Origin: Cercis canadensis
Lineage: Eukaryota; Streptophyta; Magnoliopsida; Fabales; Fabaceae
Assembly: GCA_003255065.1 (NCBI GenBank)
Contig: QAOA01008029.1
Location: forward strand, 597,061 to 661,060
DNA length: 64,000 nt
Reading direction: 5' to 3'
Shown: one piece after another, positions 37,601-49,551 of the stretch
How positions within the stretch are numbered: the stretch's first letter is position 1
Layout of the letters: every line of letters begins with the position of its first letter
Notes under the pieces: generated by a model
The model's database searches: none
What the model was told of the DNA's origin: nothing
Seen by the model: only the letters and a program-made list of their open reading frames with translations
Position numbers and translations under genes: made by a program

Positions 37601-39394
37601 AGTATTTCTTGTAATCAAGCAATATGGTAAGGATACGGAATTTTTATCTCCCAAGTCAGCGTATATAAATTGAAGCCTTCCAGGTTCTGGAAATAAGTCT
37701 TGAAGAATCCTGACTGCACCCAAATTTCCTCGTGACAGGTTGTCCTAGTAAAACGAAGAATTGTTATGTTTGCAGCAACCACACAGATGAGTGCACGATT
37801 TTATCAGAGAATCCTTCCATAGTAAAGAGACATACCACTATTGTGACACGATAAGAATCCTTTAGAAGTCGTAGAGCAGCATGTGAGCCAATAAAGCCTG
37901 CACCTCCCGTTACCAAGACATGAGTAAACCCTGGTTCATGAATGGAAAACTGGACAAAGCAGAAAAATAAATGAAAAGAAGAAACAATAATAAATTAATA
38001 AAAAGGAAAAATAACTACACAACAGATTAGATACTAAAATAAAGGGAACATTGAGAGAAGTAGAGAGGAAGAGTGAGAGACAAGAGAATTACAAATGAAA
38101 ATAGTATCTCCTACCTTTTACATTTTTCCTCTTTTTTACAATATATATCTCAATACACTGGTTTACATCAACTTAACTACCCAAGCTTCATTTTTCTTAA
38201 AGTGAATAGAATGTGAAAACAGGCCCGTATCTCTACCAACAGAATAAAGATCCACCATTTTGAGGTACTTTGCAATAGGTAACAATCAACCAGCCGTAGA
38301 AACTACATATAATTTTATATATCTGCTAATATGATAGCAATAGGAAACAGAAAAAAGTGCAAATTTTTCAAGGGAAAGTTGTTATTAGTATAATCTGTAC
38401 AACTTCATATTCATTCATGCATCTACATATCAACATTTGCAGGTGGAAAGATGGAAACTGAAATACATCAAATGGATTTCAGCTAACTAAACAAGAAGAA
38501 GAATTTATTGAAAGTCTTCCACCTCCAACGAGCACATCTGAAACTGACCTCAAAAACTAACCATATAGCAGAACACAAGCAAAGATCATTTCAAACAATA
38601 GAACAGATTAGCTTTCCTTTCCAAATATTATGTATGACTCAAACACCAATAGACCAATAATTAAATTGGACAACTCATTGTTCTCACCACCAACTGGGGA
38701 AAAAAATGGAAGGACAACAGAGTAAGTAAAAAACTGTCTGTCCAACAGGATTCAGTACCTCTCACTTTGATCTATCAAGACCCAGTGACTACTAATATAT
38801 TAGGAGTCAGGACACCAAATACAAGAAACAATAAAATATATAGATAAACAAGAATACACAACATGTACATATGTACATGGTAGACCAGCAGTGGCTTATC
38901 AAATTTTTTATGGGGTATTAGGGATGTATGGTTTACCGGACTGGGGGAAGTCAAAGATGGAGATCGCTTGATCATGATAATGCATAGTGCTGTAAATGCT
39001 GCAGCCAGAAAAACTTTTCCAACAAAATTGCCCTTCCTTTTTGGATCCGCATAATCCATGCCTAACAGACAGAAAAACAAGAATAAGGAAAACTAAGTTT
39101 TTAACCTTCAAGTAGAGGATGAAGTAATTAGAAAACAATCACACAGCATAGAACAAATCACAGAACTTTGACAATTAATGAATTCACAAAACACCTAATA
39201 TCATTAATGAATTCACAGAACAATGCTTCTTATTTTCATATTGATCAATGCTGGCCATAACTATGCTTCTTTCAACAAAAAAGAAGGGCTGGCCTACCGC
39301 CATTTTTGTTTATATTTGGCAACAAAATCTTACCTCCCAATGACATAGATCTGGCTGCCCTTGCCTGACTTCTTGCCCTGCCAAAATTTAGCAT
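34663..39394 (-). CDS. MUR4: UDP-arabinose 4-epimerase (MUR4/UXE family)
   Basis: Ten exons on the minus strand (39394-39334, 39061-38937, 37949-37836, 37744-37637, 37527-37436, 36805-36664, 36554-36460, 35878-35749, 35155-35011, 34901-34663) join in phase to 416 codons. The enzyme interconverts UDP-xylose and UDP-arabinopyranose in the Golgi lumen, supplying arabinose for cell-wall polysaccharides and glycoproteins. The N-terminus is that of a type II Golgi protein: a short basic tail ([20 protein letters not shown]), then a transmembrane segment [14 protein letters not shown] at about residues 38-51. The SDR fold follows: [15 protein letters not shown] (NAD binding, about 72-86), the catalytic [10 protein letters not shown] (192-201) and NPYGKAKK with Tyr220-x3-Lys224. 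[15 protein letters not shown] and [13 protein letters not shown] are also typical. The symbol marks the family; a paralogue such as another UXE is equally possible. Confidence 0.94.
35350..35680. mobile_element. MULE-like foldback element, family 2, in MUR4 intron 8
   Basis: The left part ggtggacactatgctaaccc...gattttggtgttactgcaaa is an inverted counterpart of the right part, which contains tttggtgtcattgccaagat in inverted reading. It is homologous to the elements at 43690-44033 and 48498-48740. The right boundary is uncertain and no clean target duplication was found. It lies in the intron between the eighth and ninth coding exons. Confidence 0.6.
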
Positions 39395-40494
39395 TGGCAA
39401 AATCTATAGATTAAATGCGGTAAATAAGAGCTTATAACTCAATAGCAATGATCGCATTCCCTGGACAGTTCTGCAGTTAAAACAAAACTTTGTCAGACTT
39501 TTCTTTTCCAAGAAATTCAAAATTGAGAAACCAGTAGAACAAAAAAAAAAAATGAACAACTGCATTATGACTTTAACCAAAACAAGAAAAAGGGGGTATA
39601 ACTAAAGAAAGATAATAGATTCGAATTTTAGGCCAAAAAGAAACGAAAAAAGATTCCAAAAAGTTCAGATAGCCAATACCATAAAACTTTGCAATTATAA
39701 CAAAGACCCAATAATTCACAAATAAATTATAACAAAAATCTAAGATTCAGAGGACCCTGAAAACCCATCAAAGGAGAACCCAGAAAAACGCTGAATTTTA
39801 CCCTCACTACTGTCAGAGCATTTCAGGTTGACAAACAAAAAGCCTAAAAAGGACCACTTTCCAATTTCAAACACAATAACAAAGAAGCTAAAACAATTTT
39901 ATGAGGAAGAGCTTATGAAATTTCAAGATGCCCTACGGTGAGAACAGAACTAATCCAGATGAGTCAACAATTTCAAGATCCAACATGACCATTGACCAAC
40001 CCAACAGATACCCATCAAATAAAAACCTTTTTCTTCTTTTTCAGCATCAATGATCAACGAAAACAAACATGAGAGAATCAATTGAGAAGCTCAAAGACAA
40101 ATTCAAAACCGAAGCACAGGAATTTAGTTTAAAAAAATTAAAGGGCTTAATTAAAAACCAAAAAAAAGTACTATTTGCACAGTACCCCAAGAAAAAACAA
40201 AAGGGCATTGAAAGCACCGAAGGAGCACAATAAAGGAAAAACAAACGACCAATGAAACTCAGAACATTAGCAGCTTACATGGCTTCCCTTCCCACAAAAC
40301 CCAGAAGATCTTACGAAGAAAAGGACGAAAATAAGTGTGAAATTTAAATAGTTCTCCACCAAAATAAAATAAAATAAAATAAGAAAGTGTACCAGATTCT
40401 GGGTAAAACCCACGATTGGTTAAAAACGCATGAGAGAAAAAAAANAAAAAAAAAAAAACAGCAAATTTCTTTGAGAAAATGAAAGAAAACGTAC

Positions 40495-40643
40495 GATTAA
40501 GGAAGGTAGACCAGGTCCAGAATTGTGGGGGGCTGCCTTTGAAAATGTGTGAGAGAGAGAAATAACGAGAGAGGGCAATGAGAAAGATGATGAAAGAGAA
40601 AGGGAGAAGGGGTTCTAATAGGCGGCGAATTCTCTGCGTCCAT
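40495..40643 (-). promoter_or_regulatory. Likely MUR4 5' leader exon with an upstream ORF
   Basis: This CT-rich stretch on the minus strand looks like a plant 5' leader. A donor-like tcc|ttaatc|gtacgtttt context at 40494 and an acceptor-like taactgcag at 39471 would remove an intron of about 1 kb before the coding ATG at 39394. An ATG at 40643 opens a 48-codon frame ending in TAA at 40497, just before the proposed donor. The splice sites and transcript start are inferred, not shown. Confidence 0.35.
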
Positions 40644-40651
40644 GTTGTCAA

Positions 40652-41556
40652 AGTGCTAGAGGCAGAACAGGAAGGAAAACAACGTCGAAGACTTGTTTTT
40701 TTTTTTTTTTTTNTTTTTTTTTCTTTCCTTTCTTTTAAATTTTAAAAAAAAATGGGGAATGAAATTACCTTTTCGAGTATCCAATCATCTGATACCATTT
40801 GTTACGTACTTTAGGCGACGAACGCGGAACTGGGCCTATGTGCAGTCACGATTTACATACTACTATGTCAGCGACTCAGCGTTATATTACTCTCGGACCC
40901 ACCTGCTTTGTGTGGGCCAACGTAAATGGGACAGCTTTGTTTCTTCAATTTTTTTTTGTGTTTTTTAAAGTATTATTTATTATATTAGTTGAAACGAAAG
41001 TTGGAAAGGTAGAAAGACAGTCCAACAGCGACAATCATAAGGTTGCTATGCCACGTCATTATTATACAAAATCGGCAGAAAATAATATTGACATTTAGTT
41101 TAATAAAAATTTAATGATATTAAATAAATATGTTATATTATATTAATGTAATAAGTATATGTAATTTTTATATTTTATTAAATATAAATTTATTTTATTT
41201 TATTTTTTAAAATAAATTTAAAAATAATTAATTTATATATATGTCATTTACATGTTAACTAATTTATTATAATTATATATTACCTAAATAAATATCTAAA
41301 AAAACCTCATTAGTTTAAAGTTGCTGCTAAGTGCTAAGCTACGTTACCGACTTTAAGTGCTGTAGCGATACTATTGGAAAAATTTTAAATCGTGACCGTT
41401 AGTTGGAGAGGAGATGAAATAAGAGGAAAACAAGCTACCGGATAGAAGGAAAGAGTTGGAGGAAGGAATACCTTGCAGTGTAAGCTTCAAAAAAATTGAA
41501 ATTAGTGGTTGAGGATTTAAAATTATTAGGGTTTTCAGATTGCAAGTGGGTGAGAA
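40652..41556. other. Upstream region of MUR4
   Basis: A poly-T tract with a single N at 40713 is followed by a moderately GC-rich 200 bases (40790-40990), then very AT-rich DNA. No gene was recognised. A second poly-A tract with an N is at 40445. Confidence 0.45.
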
Positions 41557-41977
41557 GGTTCATTCACTTTAATATTATATTTTAACAATAAAATTACATA
41601 TTTATTATATTTTTTAATTTAATTACTTAAATATTATAATTTTTTAAATATTAAAAATAAAACTTTATAGATATGTAGAAACCACAAGTGTCATGTGACG
41701 TATCTACATGAAATACACTAATAGTCTATTGATGTGTCATTTTTTATCACCTTTTTTTTTTAATTTTTTTTTATTCTTATAGCAGCTGAAAAAAAGACAC
41801 GTCCTAAGGCTATTAGCGTGTCTGACGTAAACATATAACGTGGTTATTAGTGGATTTGGTAGTTTCCATATGTTTATTATATTTTTTTATTTTTTATTTT
41901 TTAAAAAATATAATATAAAAATAAATAAATTTAAAAGTATAATAAATATGTAAAATTATATATTCCGATCAAAAGCC
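41557..41977. mobile_element. MULE-like foldback element, family 1
   Basis: The left end ggttcattcactttaatatt and the inverted right end ggcttttgatcggaatatat both resemble the family-1 terminus ggttctttgacctaaata. The flanks are tgggtgaga (41547-41555) and tgagtgaga (41978-41986), 9 bases with one mismatch. The core contains attagcgtgtct, also found in the element at 62863-63427. No coding capacity is visible. Confidence 0.6.
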
Positions 41978-42251
41978 TGAGTGAGAAAGTGAACGAAAGG
42001 AGTATCGTTGAAAATAGCTTGGTAGGCGACATTCCTTGAGGTAAAAAGTAGAAATGACCTTGACGGAGATACTGTAAATGAAAGCTGTCGGATTGTTGTA
42101 AGTCGTGTGGGTTGAAGACGTCTGTTGAAGGCCATCATATTTGCGCGGCGATACTCCAATGTCTTCCTTTTTCAAAATTAAGAGTCGGCAATAGTCCAAT
42201 GGCTTCCCTTATCACACCTCCAAATCAATGAGACTCGGATTTGGATCCAGT

Positions 42252-42401
42252 CATGTCACTTGAGTCATGTTGCTCAGATCTGAGCTGTCTATTCTATTTA
42301 ACGTCATTTCAACTATTAAAACACATTAATATTTAATGGTTGAAATGAGCTTTAATGAAATGGACGGCTCAGATCTGAGCAACATGACTCAAGTTAACAT
42401 G
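42252..42401. repeat. Inverted repeat with a perfect 27-bp core
   Basis: The arm around 42259-42285 (acttgagtcatgttgctc followed by agatctgag) is repeated exactly in inverted orientation at about 42369-42395. Looser pairing extends on both sides, with a loop of about 80 bases. It is probably a small foldback transposon. Its transcript would form a hairpin. Confidence 0.75.
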
Positions 42402-42902
42402 ATTAGATCTCTTCCCATGAGACTCGGATGGCTTCCCTTTTCACACCTCCTAATCGGGGCTATTCCAATGGCTTCCTTTTTCCCACCTCCAAATCGGCGA
42501 CTAAATGCTGCCCCGAAAACAATCCACCCACAGTTCAGTGCCCTGGGCTTTCCAAGAAACTTTCCATGTTTCAATTTGGACTTTCGATAAATCACACTTT
42601 CAACCCTTTACAATTGTGTGGACTCATTCATAATTAATGAAGAAACCGGGGATGCTCCCAAGCAAACAAATCCAAAGCCTCCTTAAATATACACATGTAA
42701 TGATCTCATTGGACATCATAGTATAGCACCGCTACAGCACTAAAATAGAGTATAGTAGGATAGCAGTCACCTTAGTTTAATCGCAATTTTTGTCTTATAA
42801 AATGAATATTTGGTTTAGCTATTTTAAAAGGGTTATATTATCTTATCTAATTTTAAAATTGGTATAGCGTTACCTTTTTTTTTTTTTTTTAANTTTTTTT
42901 TT

Positions 42903-43442
42903 TGATAAAGTATATAGAATCCCTTTTAACTTTGGTTCACGTGCGAAAAACAATCTAGGATTTAAAAATATGTATAGAGTCTCCTAAACTTCACAATTTG
43001 TGTAAAAAACCCTTATGTTCATTTGAGTGTTAGTTAATGGACATAAATATCATGTATTGGTCATGTGACTTCATTAATCTCTAATTTAAGTACTTTAATC
43101 TTAAATTATGATGAACTAAGGGAAATATTATTTTTGTTTAGGATTAAAGTGGCCTCTAATTCATCATAATTCATTTCTAATTTGGGATTAAAGTGCTTAA
43201 ATTAGAGGTTAATTAAGTCACATTACCAATACCTAACATTTTCATCCTTTGACTAATGGTCAAATGGACCGAAGAGTTTTTTTTATACATAGAGGGTTTT
43301 TGAACCTATAAACATTTTTGAACTTTAGAGGGTTTTTTTCGCACATAGGCTAAAGTTAAATGGGTTCTATACACATTTTTGAACTCTATAGGGTTTTTCA
43401 CACATAGACTGAAATTAAAGGGGTTTCTACATTTTACTCTTT
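42903..43442. mobile_element. Foldback element, unassigned family
   Basis: The left arm (cccttttaactttggttcac, aaaaatatgtatagagtc, ctctaatttaagtactttaat) pairs with the right arm (cccctttaatttcagtctat, aaaatgtgtatagaaccc, ctctaatttaagcactttaat) read inversely, over about 240 bp each. The imperfect symmetry indicates an old copy. A poly-T tract with a single N (42893) stands just outside. No target duplication was identified. Confidence 0.65.
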
Positions 43443-43689
43443 TTTTATGAGGGCATAACACTACATTGTTCTTTGAAATTTAAGCTTTTGAGAAAAGTAA
43501 TATTTACTTTTAGATTCAATGTGAAGCTAGTATAAAATTGAGTAATTTAATGTGAGAAAAAATTGTTAATTCTTTACTAAAGTGCATAATTTGGACCATA
43601 TTAAAAACACAAGAAAAAGTTAAATAAGAAAAGTCAAAAGTCAAACAAGATCAGTCAAGCTTTTTGAATTTAATTAAACTTAAATTATA

Positions 43690-44033
43690 GGTGAACTAAG
43701 GGGCAGAACGCTACCTCTCAATGAGTTGTGTGGGTTTGGGTAGGACCAACAAGATGATTTTGGGGTCACTAGAAAGATATTAAAAAATTAAGTCACCCAA
43801 TATATGTCTAAATAATTAGTTCCTTGTAAAATGTATAAACAAAGCAATACAAGAGAAAACATACTAAAAAAATATTCAAATTATGTTACTCAATTTTCTA
43901 TCAATTGTTTTGGTATTTGAATGATACTAAGTGACTTAATTTTGAGATCTTTGTAAAAACACCAAAATCACCTCGTGGATCTCACCCAAACCCATCCAAC
44001 TAGAGAGGGTTAGTTTAGCATCATCTATTCACC
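43690..44033. mobile_element. MULE-like foldback element, family 2
   Basis: 344 bp, flanked on both sides by taaattata (43681-43689 and 44034-44042). The left end ggtgaactaaggggcagaac and inverted right end ggtgaatagatgatgctaaa are related, and both arms continue through gtgggtttgggt.aga and a gattttgg.gt block with aagatct/aagatat and aattaagtcac. No coding capacity is visible. Confidence 0.85.
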
Positions 44034-44042
44034 TAAATTATA

Positions 44043-46422
44043 TCAAATGTTTAAGTGTTTAATTTTACAAAACCCCACTTAATTTTGCATGAGGTTTGTA
44101 TTGAGCTTAATAATAAGGATTACTTCTCTCCTAAACTCATGTTATAGGGGTCAACGTAATGCTACCCTCATTTTTAAAAGGTGTAGCATAGCAAAACCCA
44201 TATTAAAATCAAACCATTTGTTCATAGTTTTTAGAAAAGAAGCAATTTTTATTCTCTTCGTCTATGTGTTGTGTATATGCAATTAAAACTTAGCATTAAA
44301 AAAATATTGATTTTGCCATATCAACCAATAAGACATATTTCTATTGCCATGACAAATTATTAAATTTTTTTTTTTATTGCGATGTCAGCTAATTAAAAAT
44401 AAAAGAATATATTTTATTGCCATATTATCACATTCCATCTACTTGTAGAGGACAAAGATGGAGGGACTTAAAAATTTATTTTATGAAAATAAATAAATCA
44501 AATAGTTCATTTTTGAAATAAAAAGACCTAATCATTTATTTTTTATTTTTTTGAGTAAACAAATAATGAAAATTATAATTAAACCTACAATTCAAATAGG
44601 ATTTAAAAGCAAGGGATGAAAATAACATAGGTGAACTAGTCTCTTTTAGGCATAGCCCGGCTTGGTTATCAATTCAAGTCAAATTGTCTAAATGAGCCTT
44701 GCTAGTAAGCTTGTAGGGCAGCCTATACTAGACAAATATTATACAATATATATATTAAAATTAAAATATGCTCACCCTATTTTTATGATCAAATTTGTTC
44801 ATGCCACAATAATTAAGCTAATAATTTTTAGTTAGTTTGAAGATAATTAAACTAATGAATAAATTAAAGGATCTTCTTATAAATTAACATAAAAATATTT
44901 ATAGCATTATTTTAGGGACCTAAGTGATTTTTCGTAGATATTTTAAGGACCAAAATAACCTTTTACTCATAATTTTTCCTATGGTAGTAAATAAGAGGAT
45001 TCTTTCATTTATCAACTTAGCTATTTTCTAATTGACTGAAGAGCATTAATGTCTGCTTGTAATTAATAGGTTGTGGTATTAATAAATTTAATTGTAGAAA
45101 CAAGATGTACTAAAAAGTAGGGCTGTTCAAAATCCAAACCAACCCGACTAAATTGAGCAACCCAAATCAAACTAATGGATTGGTTTGGTTTATATGGGTT
45201 CGGTTCAAGTTAGCAAAAATAGTAAATTGATTTAACTTAATTCAACCTAGTTATTTACTAATTTTTTTTAAATAAATATATTATATAATATATGAAATAT
45301 ATCACCATAAAATTAGAGTTTGAAACTATTCAAATTCTTGTCAATCTCTTTTAATTATGACTCTTTGATTGTAGTCTCTCTTAAAAAATTTCACATGCAA
45401 AACTCTTAAATCTTCTCTAGCATAATTACTTCTCTCCATCCTCTATCCATTTTTCCATTCTCCATGTCTCTCCATCTCTTTCTCTTCTTCAGTTCTTCTA
45501 TTATTTATATGGCTAAAGGCTGCAAAATTATTATAGTTGAGATTTTAATTATCATATGATTTTTGTTTTCTATTAGAAGTATAAACTTATTCATATTTGT
45601 GTTTACTATTTAATTTTTTGTAATATTCTTATTTTGAAATTTTTTACAATATTAGTGCGCATAAGTAGATGATAAGAATATCTAGTCAACATGGTTAAAA
45701 CTTAAATGTAAGTAGAATATGAAACTAATTTTCTCTAATAAATTACAATATGAAATTTATCTAACAAAATACTGGGAGAACTTTATTTACTCTTTGTAAA
45801 ATATATTTTGGTACATAACTTTATTTTAAACTGATAAACCAACCTAATTCAAACCGACTTTTCATAGTTTTATTTGGTCAAAGTTGTAAGTCTTTTGATT
45901 TGGATTGTAAAGTATAAAAAAATTCTCATAATGGGTTTGAATTGAGTCTAAACTCAAACCAAAAGATAAGATTAGCCTCTTTTTTGAAAAGAAAATTGAT
46001 TTTGTTACTGGTTATGTATCTTAGATAGCTTAGCCAAGCTCAATTTTGGGCTCACATAAGGCTAGTTGCCTTGACTTAGGGGTAATCCAAGAACTAGGGC
46101 CTAACTCCAACCTTTGGATAAAATCAAACTTACCAAACTTGGGGCGAGTCATCCCTACTCCAAGGTCTCGCTGCCAAATCACCCACATGTATAGCTTTGT
46201 ATGGGGGAGCACATTAAGACCATCATTTTATCAATAAGAGGCCTCGAATTCAAGACCATCTTCTTGCGAGAAGAACGTTGTGACCAACTGATCTACAACC
46301 CAGTTGGCTTAGGCCAAAGATTTATAGTCATACAGTTGCCATGCCATGTCATTCTTATGCATAATTGGGAAAATTTCAAATAGGAGGTTTTATGTATTAA
46401 TTATCTAGTTGAGAACATAATA
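44043..46422. other. Gene-poor, AT-rich intergenic DNA
   Basis: No supported gene. Near 45118 the sequence tagggctgttcaaaatccaa resembles one end of a hAT-like element of the kind with (t)agggctgttca termini; the other end was not found. Short frames at 46030-46380 have no domain. Confidence 0.45.
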
Positions 46423-46471
46423 ATAGCTTTCTCGGCCTTTTGGCTAAGATCAAGTGTAGTATCTATTCTTA
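46423..46471 (+). pseudogene. U2 snRNA 5' fragment
   Basis: From 46423 the sequence matches the 5' end of plant U2 snRNA (ctttctcggccttttggcta, then agatcaagtgtagtatct) for about 48 nucleotides with about two changes, then stops matching abruptly. U2 is roughly 190-200 nucleotides, so most of it is missing, including the Sm site. The upstream sequence element (RTCCCACATCG type) and a correctly spaced TATA box are not seen. It is a truncated pseudogene, perhaps made by template switching during reverse transcription. Confidence 0.75.
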
Positions 46472-46941
46472 GCAAGGTGAGAAACTGAGAACGCAAGTTG
46501 CATAGATTAGTCTCTTTTAGACTTGCTTTCCGCTTAAGAATTCAAGTTAAATTTAGGCTTTAATATAGACATGTTAGTTAAATAGGCCTGAAGTTCAAAT
46601 TTCAAGCAAATGAACCACCAATTCAGCAAAAAACAAAATTCAAATATACTTCAAGATATATTACACTAATTTTTTCTTTGATTGAAGTCAATGGTATTGT
46701 AATTGTTGTAGAAAAAATAAAAATAAAAATAATAACGGTAAGAAGAGTACTTTAGCATGTGTAGTTTAAAGGGCCCCTTCATTTAGCTTAAGGAATCAAG
46801 GGCTTGATGCTAGGTTTTGATTTTCTCCTTTAGTTTCTTTCTATTTTTTCCAGCACATTATTCTCTAAAAAAATTATAAAAAATTACTTGTAATAAAGTT
46901 GTGTTACCCTCACATACCTAATTTTACCAAACTAAATATAA
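46472..46941. other. Intergenic, no gene seen
   Basis: AT-rich sequence without recognised features after the U2 fragment. Confidence 0.45.
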
Positions 46942-47238
46942 TTTATGTATATTTAAAACTATACCTACTTAATTAAATTTAAACTTTTATGAGTTCTTCT
47001 TGTTGAATGTGTTTCACTGAACATCCCACGTGCAAGGAACTGAGTACATTTACCCACTTAATACTCACCTTTTAATTATTATAAAAAGANTTTATGTATA
47101 TTTAAAACTATACCTACTTAATTAAATTTAAACTTTTATGAGTTCTTCTTGTTGAATGTGTTTCACTGAACATCCCACGTGCAAGAAACTGAGTACATTT
47201 ACCCACTTAATACTCACCTTTTAATTATTATAAAAAGA
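46942..47238. repeat. 148-bp block repeated across a single N
   Basis: 46942-47089 and 47091-47238 have equal length and differ at about one base (caaggaactg/caagaaactg), meeting at the N at 47090. This is probably an unmerged assembly overlap. Confidence 0.85.
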
Positions 47239-47276
47239 ATAAAACCCTTTTTAAGTCATTGAAAAATGTAGCTACT

Positions 47277-47454
47277 GACAAATTCATCCTCCAAAAATTT
47301 TTGGTGACAAATTAGTCATTAAATTATTATTTCGTCGGACAAATTGGTCCTTAAATGTCACTAACAGGATCCTACCGGAAGACTAATTTGTCTGATAGAA
47401 TAATAATTCAATGACCAATTTGTCACCGAAAATTTTTGAAGGACAAATTTGTCC
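47277..47454. repeat. Short foldback element
   Basis: Two arms of about 73 bp (gacaaattcatcctccaaaa...ttggtgacaaatt.gtcatt and its inverse) flank a loop of about 30 bases. Repeated acaaatt.gtc words give several pairing registers. It looks like a MITE; no target duplication was established. Confidence 0.65.
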
Positions 47455-48497
47455 GTGTCACCGAAAATTTAAATACATAAAGTTACACAATTATACAAAT
47501 TACTGTATTTATACAGCACACAAGCATAACTAGTCCGAGACTCCCAAAAAAATTCTCAAGTTTAAATTCACATCTAAGAAGTATAATTCTATCAATCTAA
47601 TAAAAAAAATTACCAAGTTAATACAATATTTAAATTCAACTAATCTTGCATAAATTATTATTTTAATTACCTATATAACTTATGTATGTTTAAAAGTTAT
47701 GTAAGTAGCTTCACTCATAATTCAATCATCCTCGGAATTAAGCAACGATTATAGATTAAAAAGTCAAACAAATAAAAATGAGATTACCACATGAAGTTTG
47801 GTTTCTAATTCCCAATCATTGTGACGCACATGATTCTAGTTTTATTCCTGACAAATATTGCTCTCTAATTCTCTTGCTTCAACACCACATTCTCCCTAAT
47901 ACAATTATGCATATGCCAGCCATTTGACATTCTTCTAGTTCTGGTTTGCCCCCATTATTGTGGCACTAATGAAGGTGCCAATTTTTTATCCAAGAAATAT
48001 GCCATAGTCGTGGTCTCGTGCAACTTGCCCACCTGGCCTTGTGCATAACTTTTCATTGTTTACGTCATAAAGAAATGACCAAATAAGTGAATAAAAATTT
48101 AGACTAATTATTTGATATTACAATGATATCTATACAATAAACATAATTGATAATTGGGATAAATTGCACCACATGTTTTAGTATGAGTTATATAACAAAT
48201 AACAAGATTATCTCAAAAATAATTTTTATTTTATTTTAATGGTAAGAGTATTTTTATGCCAGCTTTCGAGTACTGAGACTAAGTCCCTCATCGACTGATT
48301 TTAAAGGTGCATCCCCTACATCAACTTGATGCATTCAGGAGAAATTTTTTTTCCTAGGTGCTAGTTCTAAGATTCGAACTTTGGCTAGCTTAATTAGATG
48401 AACTTATTACATTTTTACCACAAGCCAAACCTTGGGGTTAACATTTAGGCTTGTAATATGAATATGGTGATTACTAAGCTACATCCAACTTTTAGTG
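47455..48497. other. Intergenic, no gene seen
   Basis: AT-rich sequence with short frames only and no recognised coding or RNA feature. Confidence 0.45.
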
Positions 48498-48740
48498 GGA
48501 GGTAGTGCTACGTCCCTCCTCTTGGGAGGGACCCATAGTTTGATTTTGGCAATATGACAAAAAATCTCAAAAAATTGAGTCACTCAGTGTCAGATAAATA
48601 CATAAACAATTAATTTTATACATTTTACAGGAAACTAATTATTCTGTCACACACTAAGTGACTTGATTTTTTGAAATCTTTGCAATGACACCAAAATTAA
48701 TATGTGGGTCCCTCTTTATGAGAGAGATGTAGTGTTACCT
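48498..48740. mobile_element. MULE-like foldback element, family 2
   Basis: 243 bp between two copies of cttttagtg (48489-48497 and 48741-48749). The termini ggaggtagtgctacgtccct and the inverse gaggtaacactacatctctc pair with a one-base offset. Both arms carry the family-2 block (tttggtgtcattgcaaagat in inverted reading, and aaaattgagtcactcagtgt). No coding capacity is visible. Confidence 0.8.
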
Positions 48741-49551
48741 CTTTTAGTGAGAGATAGCTTAGCAACCACCTATGAATATTTTTTTTTTTATTGGAATATG
48801 AATACCATTTGGGTATTAATAATTGGCCACAAGTTAATGGCTACTTGTATTACAATTAATTATTATCAATTTGGTAGACTTTGAATTTTCTTTGTCTATG
48901 TGCATAGCTTTAGCCTAACTTGATGCGGACTTCTTGCGGGCGTTAGCCGGCCAATGGATTTAGAGGGAAGGGACCAATCGGTGTAGGTGTAATTTGACTT
49001 GACTTCTATTCTACATTTGTATTTGTTGATAAAGTTCAAATGCAAATGGGGCAACTCATTTTCCTATATAAATTGCTTTCAAACTTTAAAGATACTTCAA
49101 AATTCATTAATCTCAACAAGTCCTTGTCAATTTTGGAAGTGGAAAAGGAAATTAAACTGAAGGAAAGAGAGGGAGGGAGTTAGAGGGATTAAGGCTGTGT
49201 TGATGTTTATCTAACTATCTTGACAAAGACAAAACTAAAATGGCCATTTCTGTAATGATAATGAAATAAATGGAAAAGTTTATATTCGAAAGAAATGTCT
49301 AACAAATTGTTGACTTTAGAAGCTTTCAGGTGGGTAGGATGCTTGTCAAAAAGTGAGGAAATTGAAACTAACATATTTGGATGCTTTCCACTCTTTTTCA
49401 TTTAACTTGTCTAGTGGGAAGTTTCATTACATATAGCATTTTTTTTTTGTCAAAAATAAGAAGTTATCATTAAAGATAAAAGAGTTACAGAAATAATTCT
49501 ACATATGACATGAAAGCCAAAAGTGACAATAGAAGCAAGAAAAAATAAAAG
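48741..49551. other. Intergenic, no gene seen
   Basis: Contains only short frames. No recognised domain. Confidence 0.4.

Noticed and set aside
40259..40651. 130-codon minus-strand frame in the MUR4 leader
   Set aside because: It does not begin with ATG (TTG), runs through a poly-A tract with an N, and shows no domain. A shorter ATG frame (40643-40497) is a better candidate.
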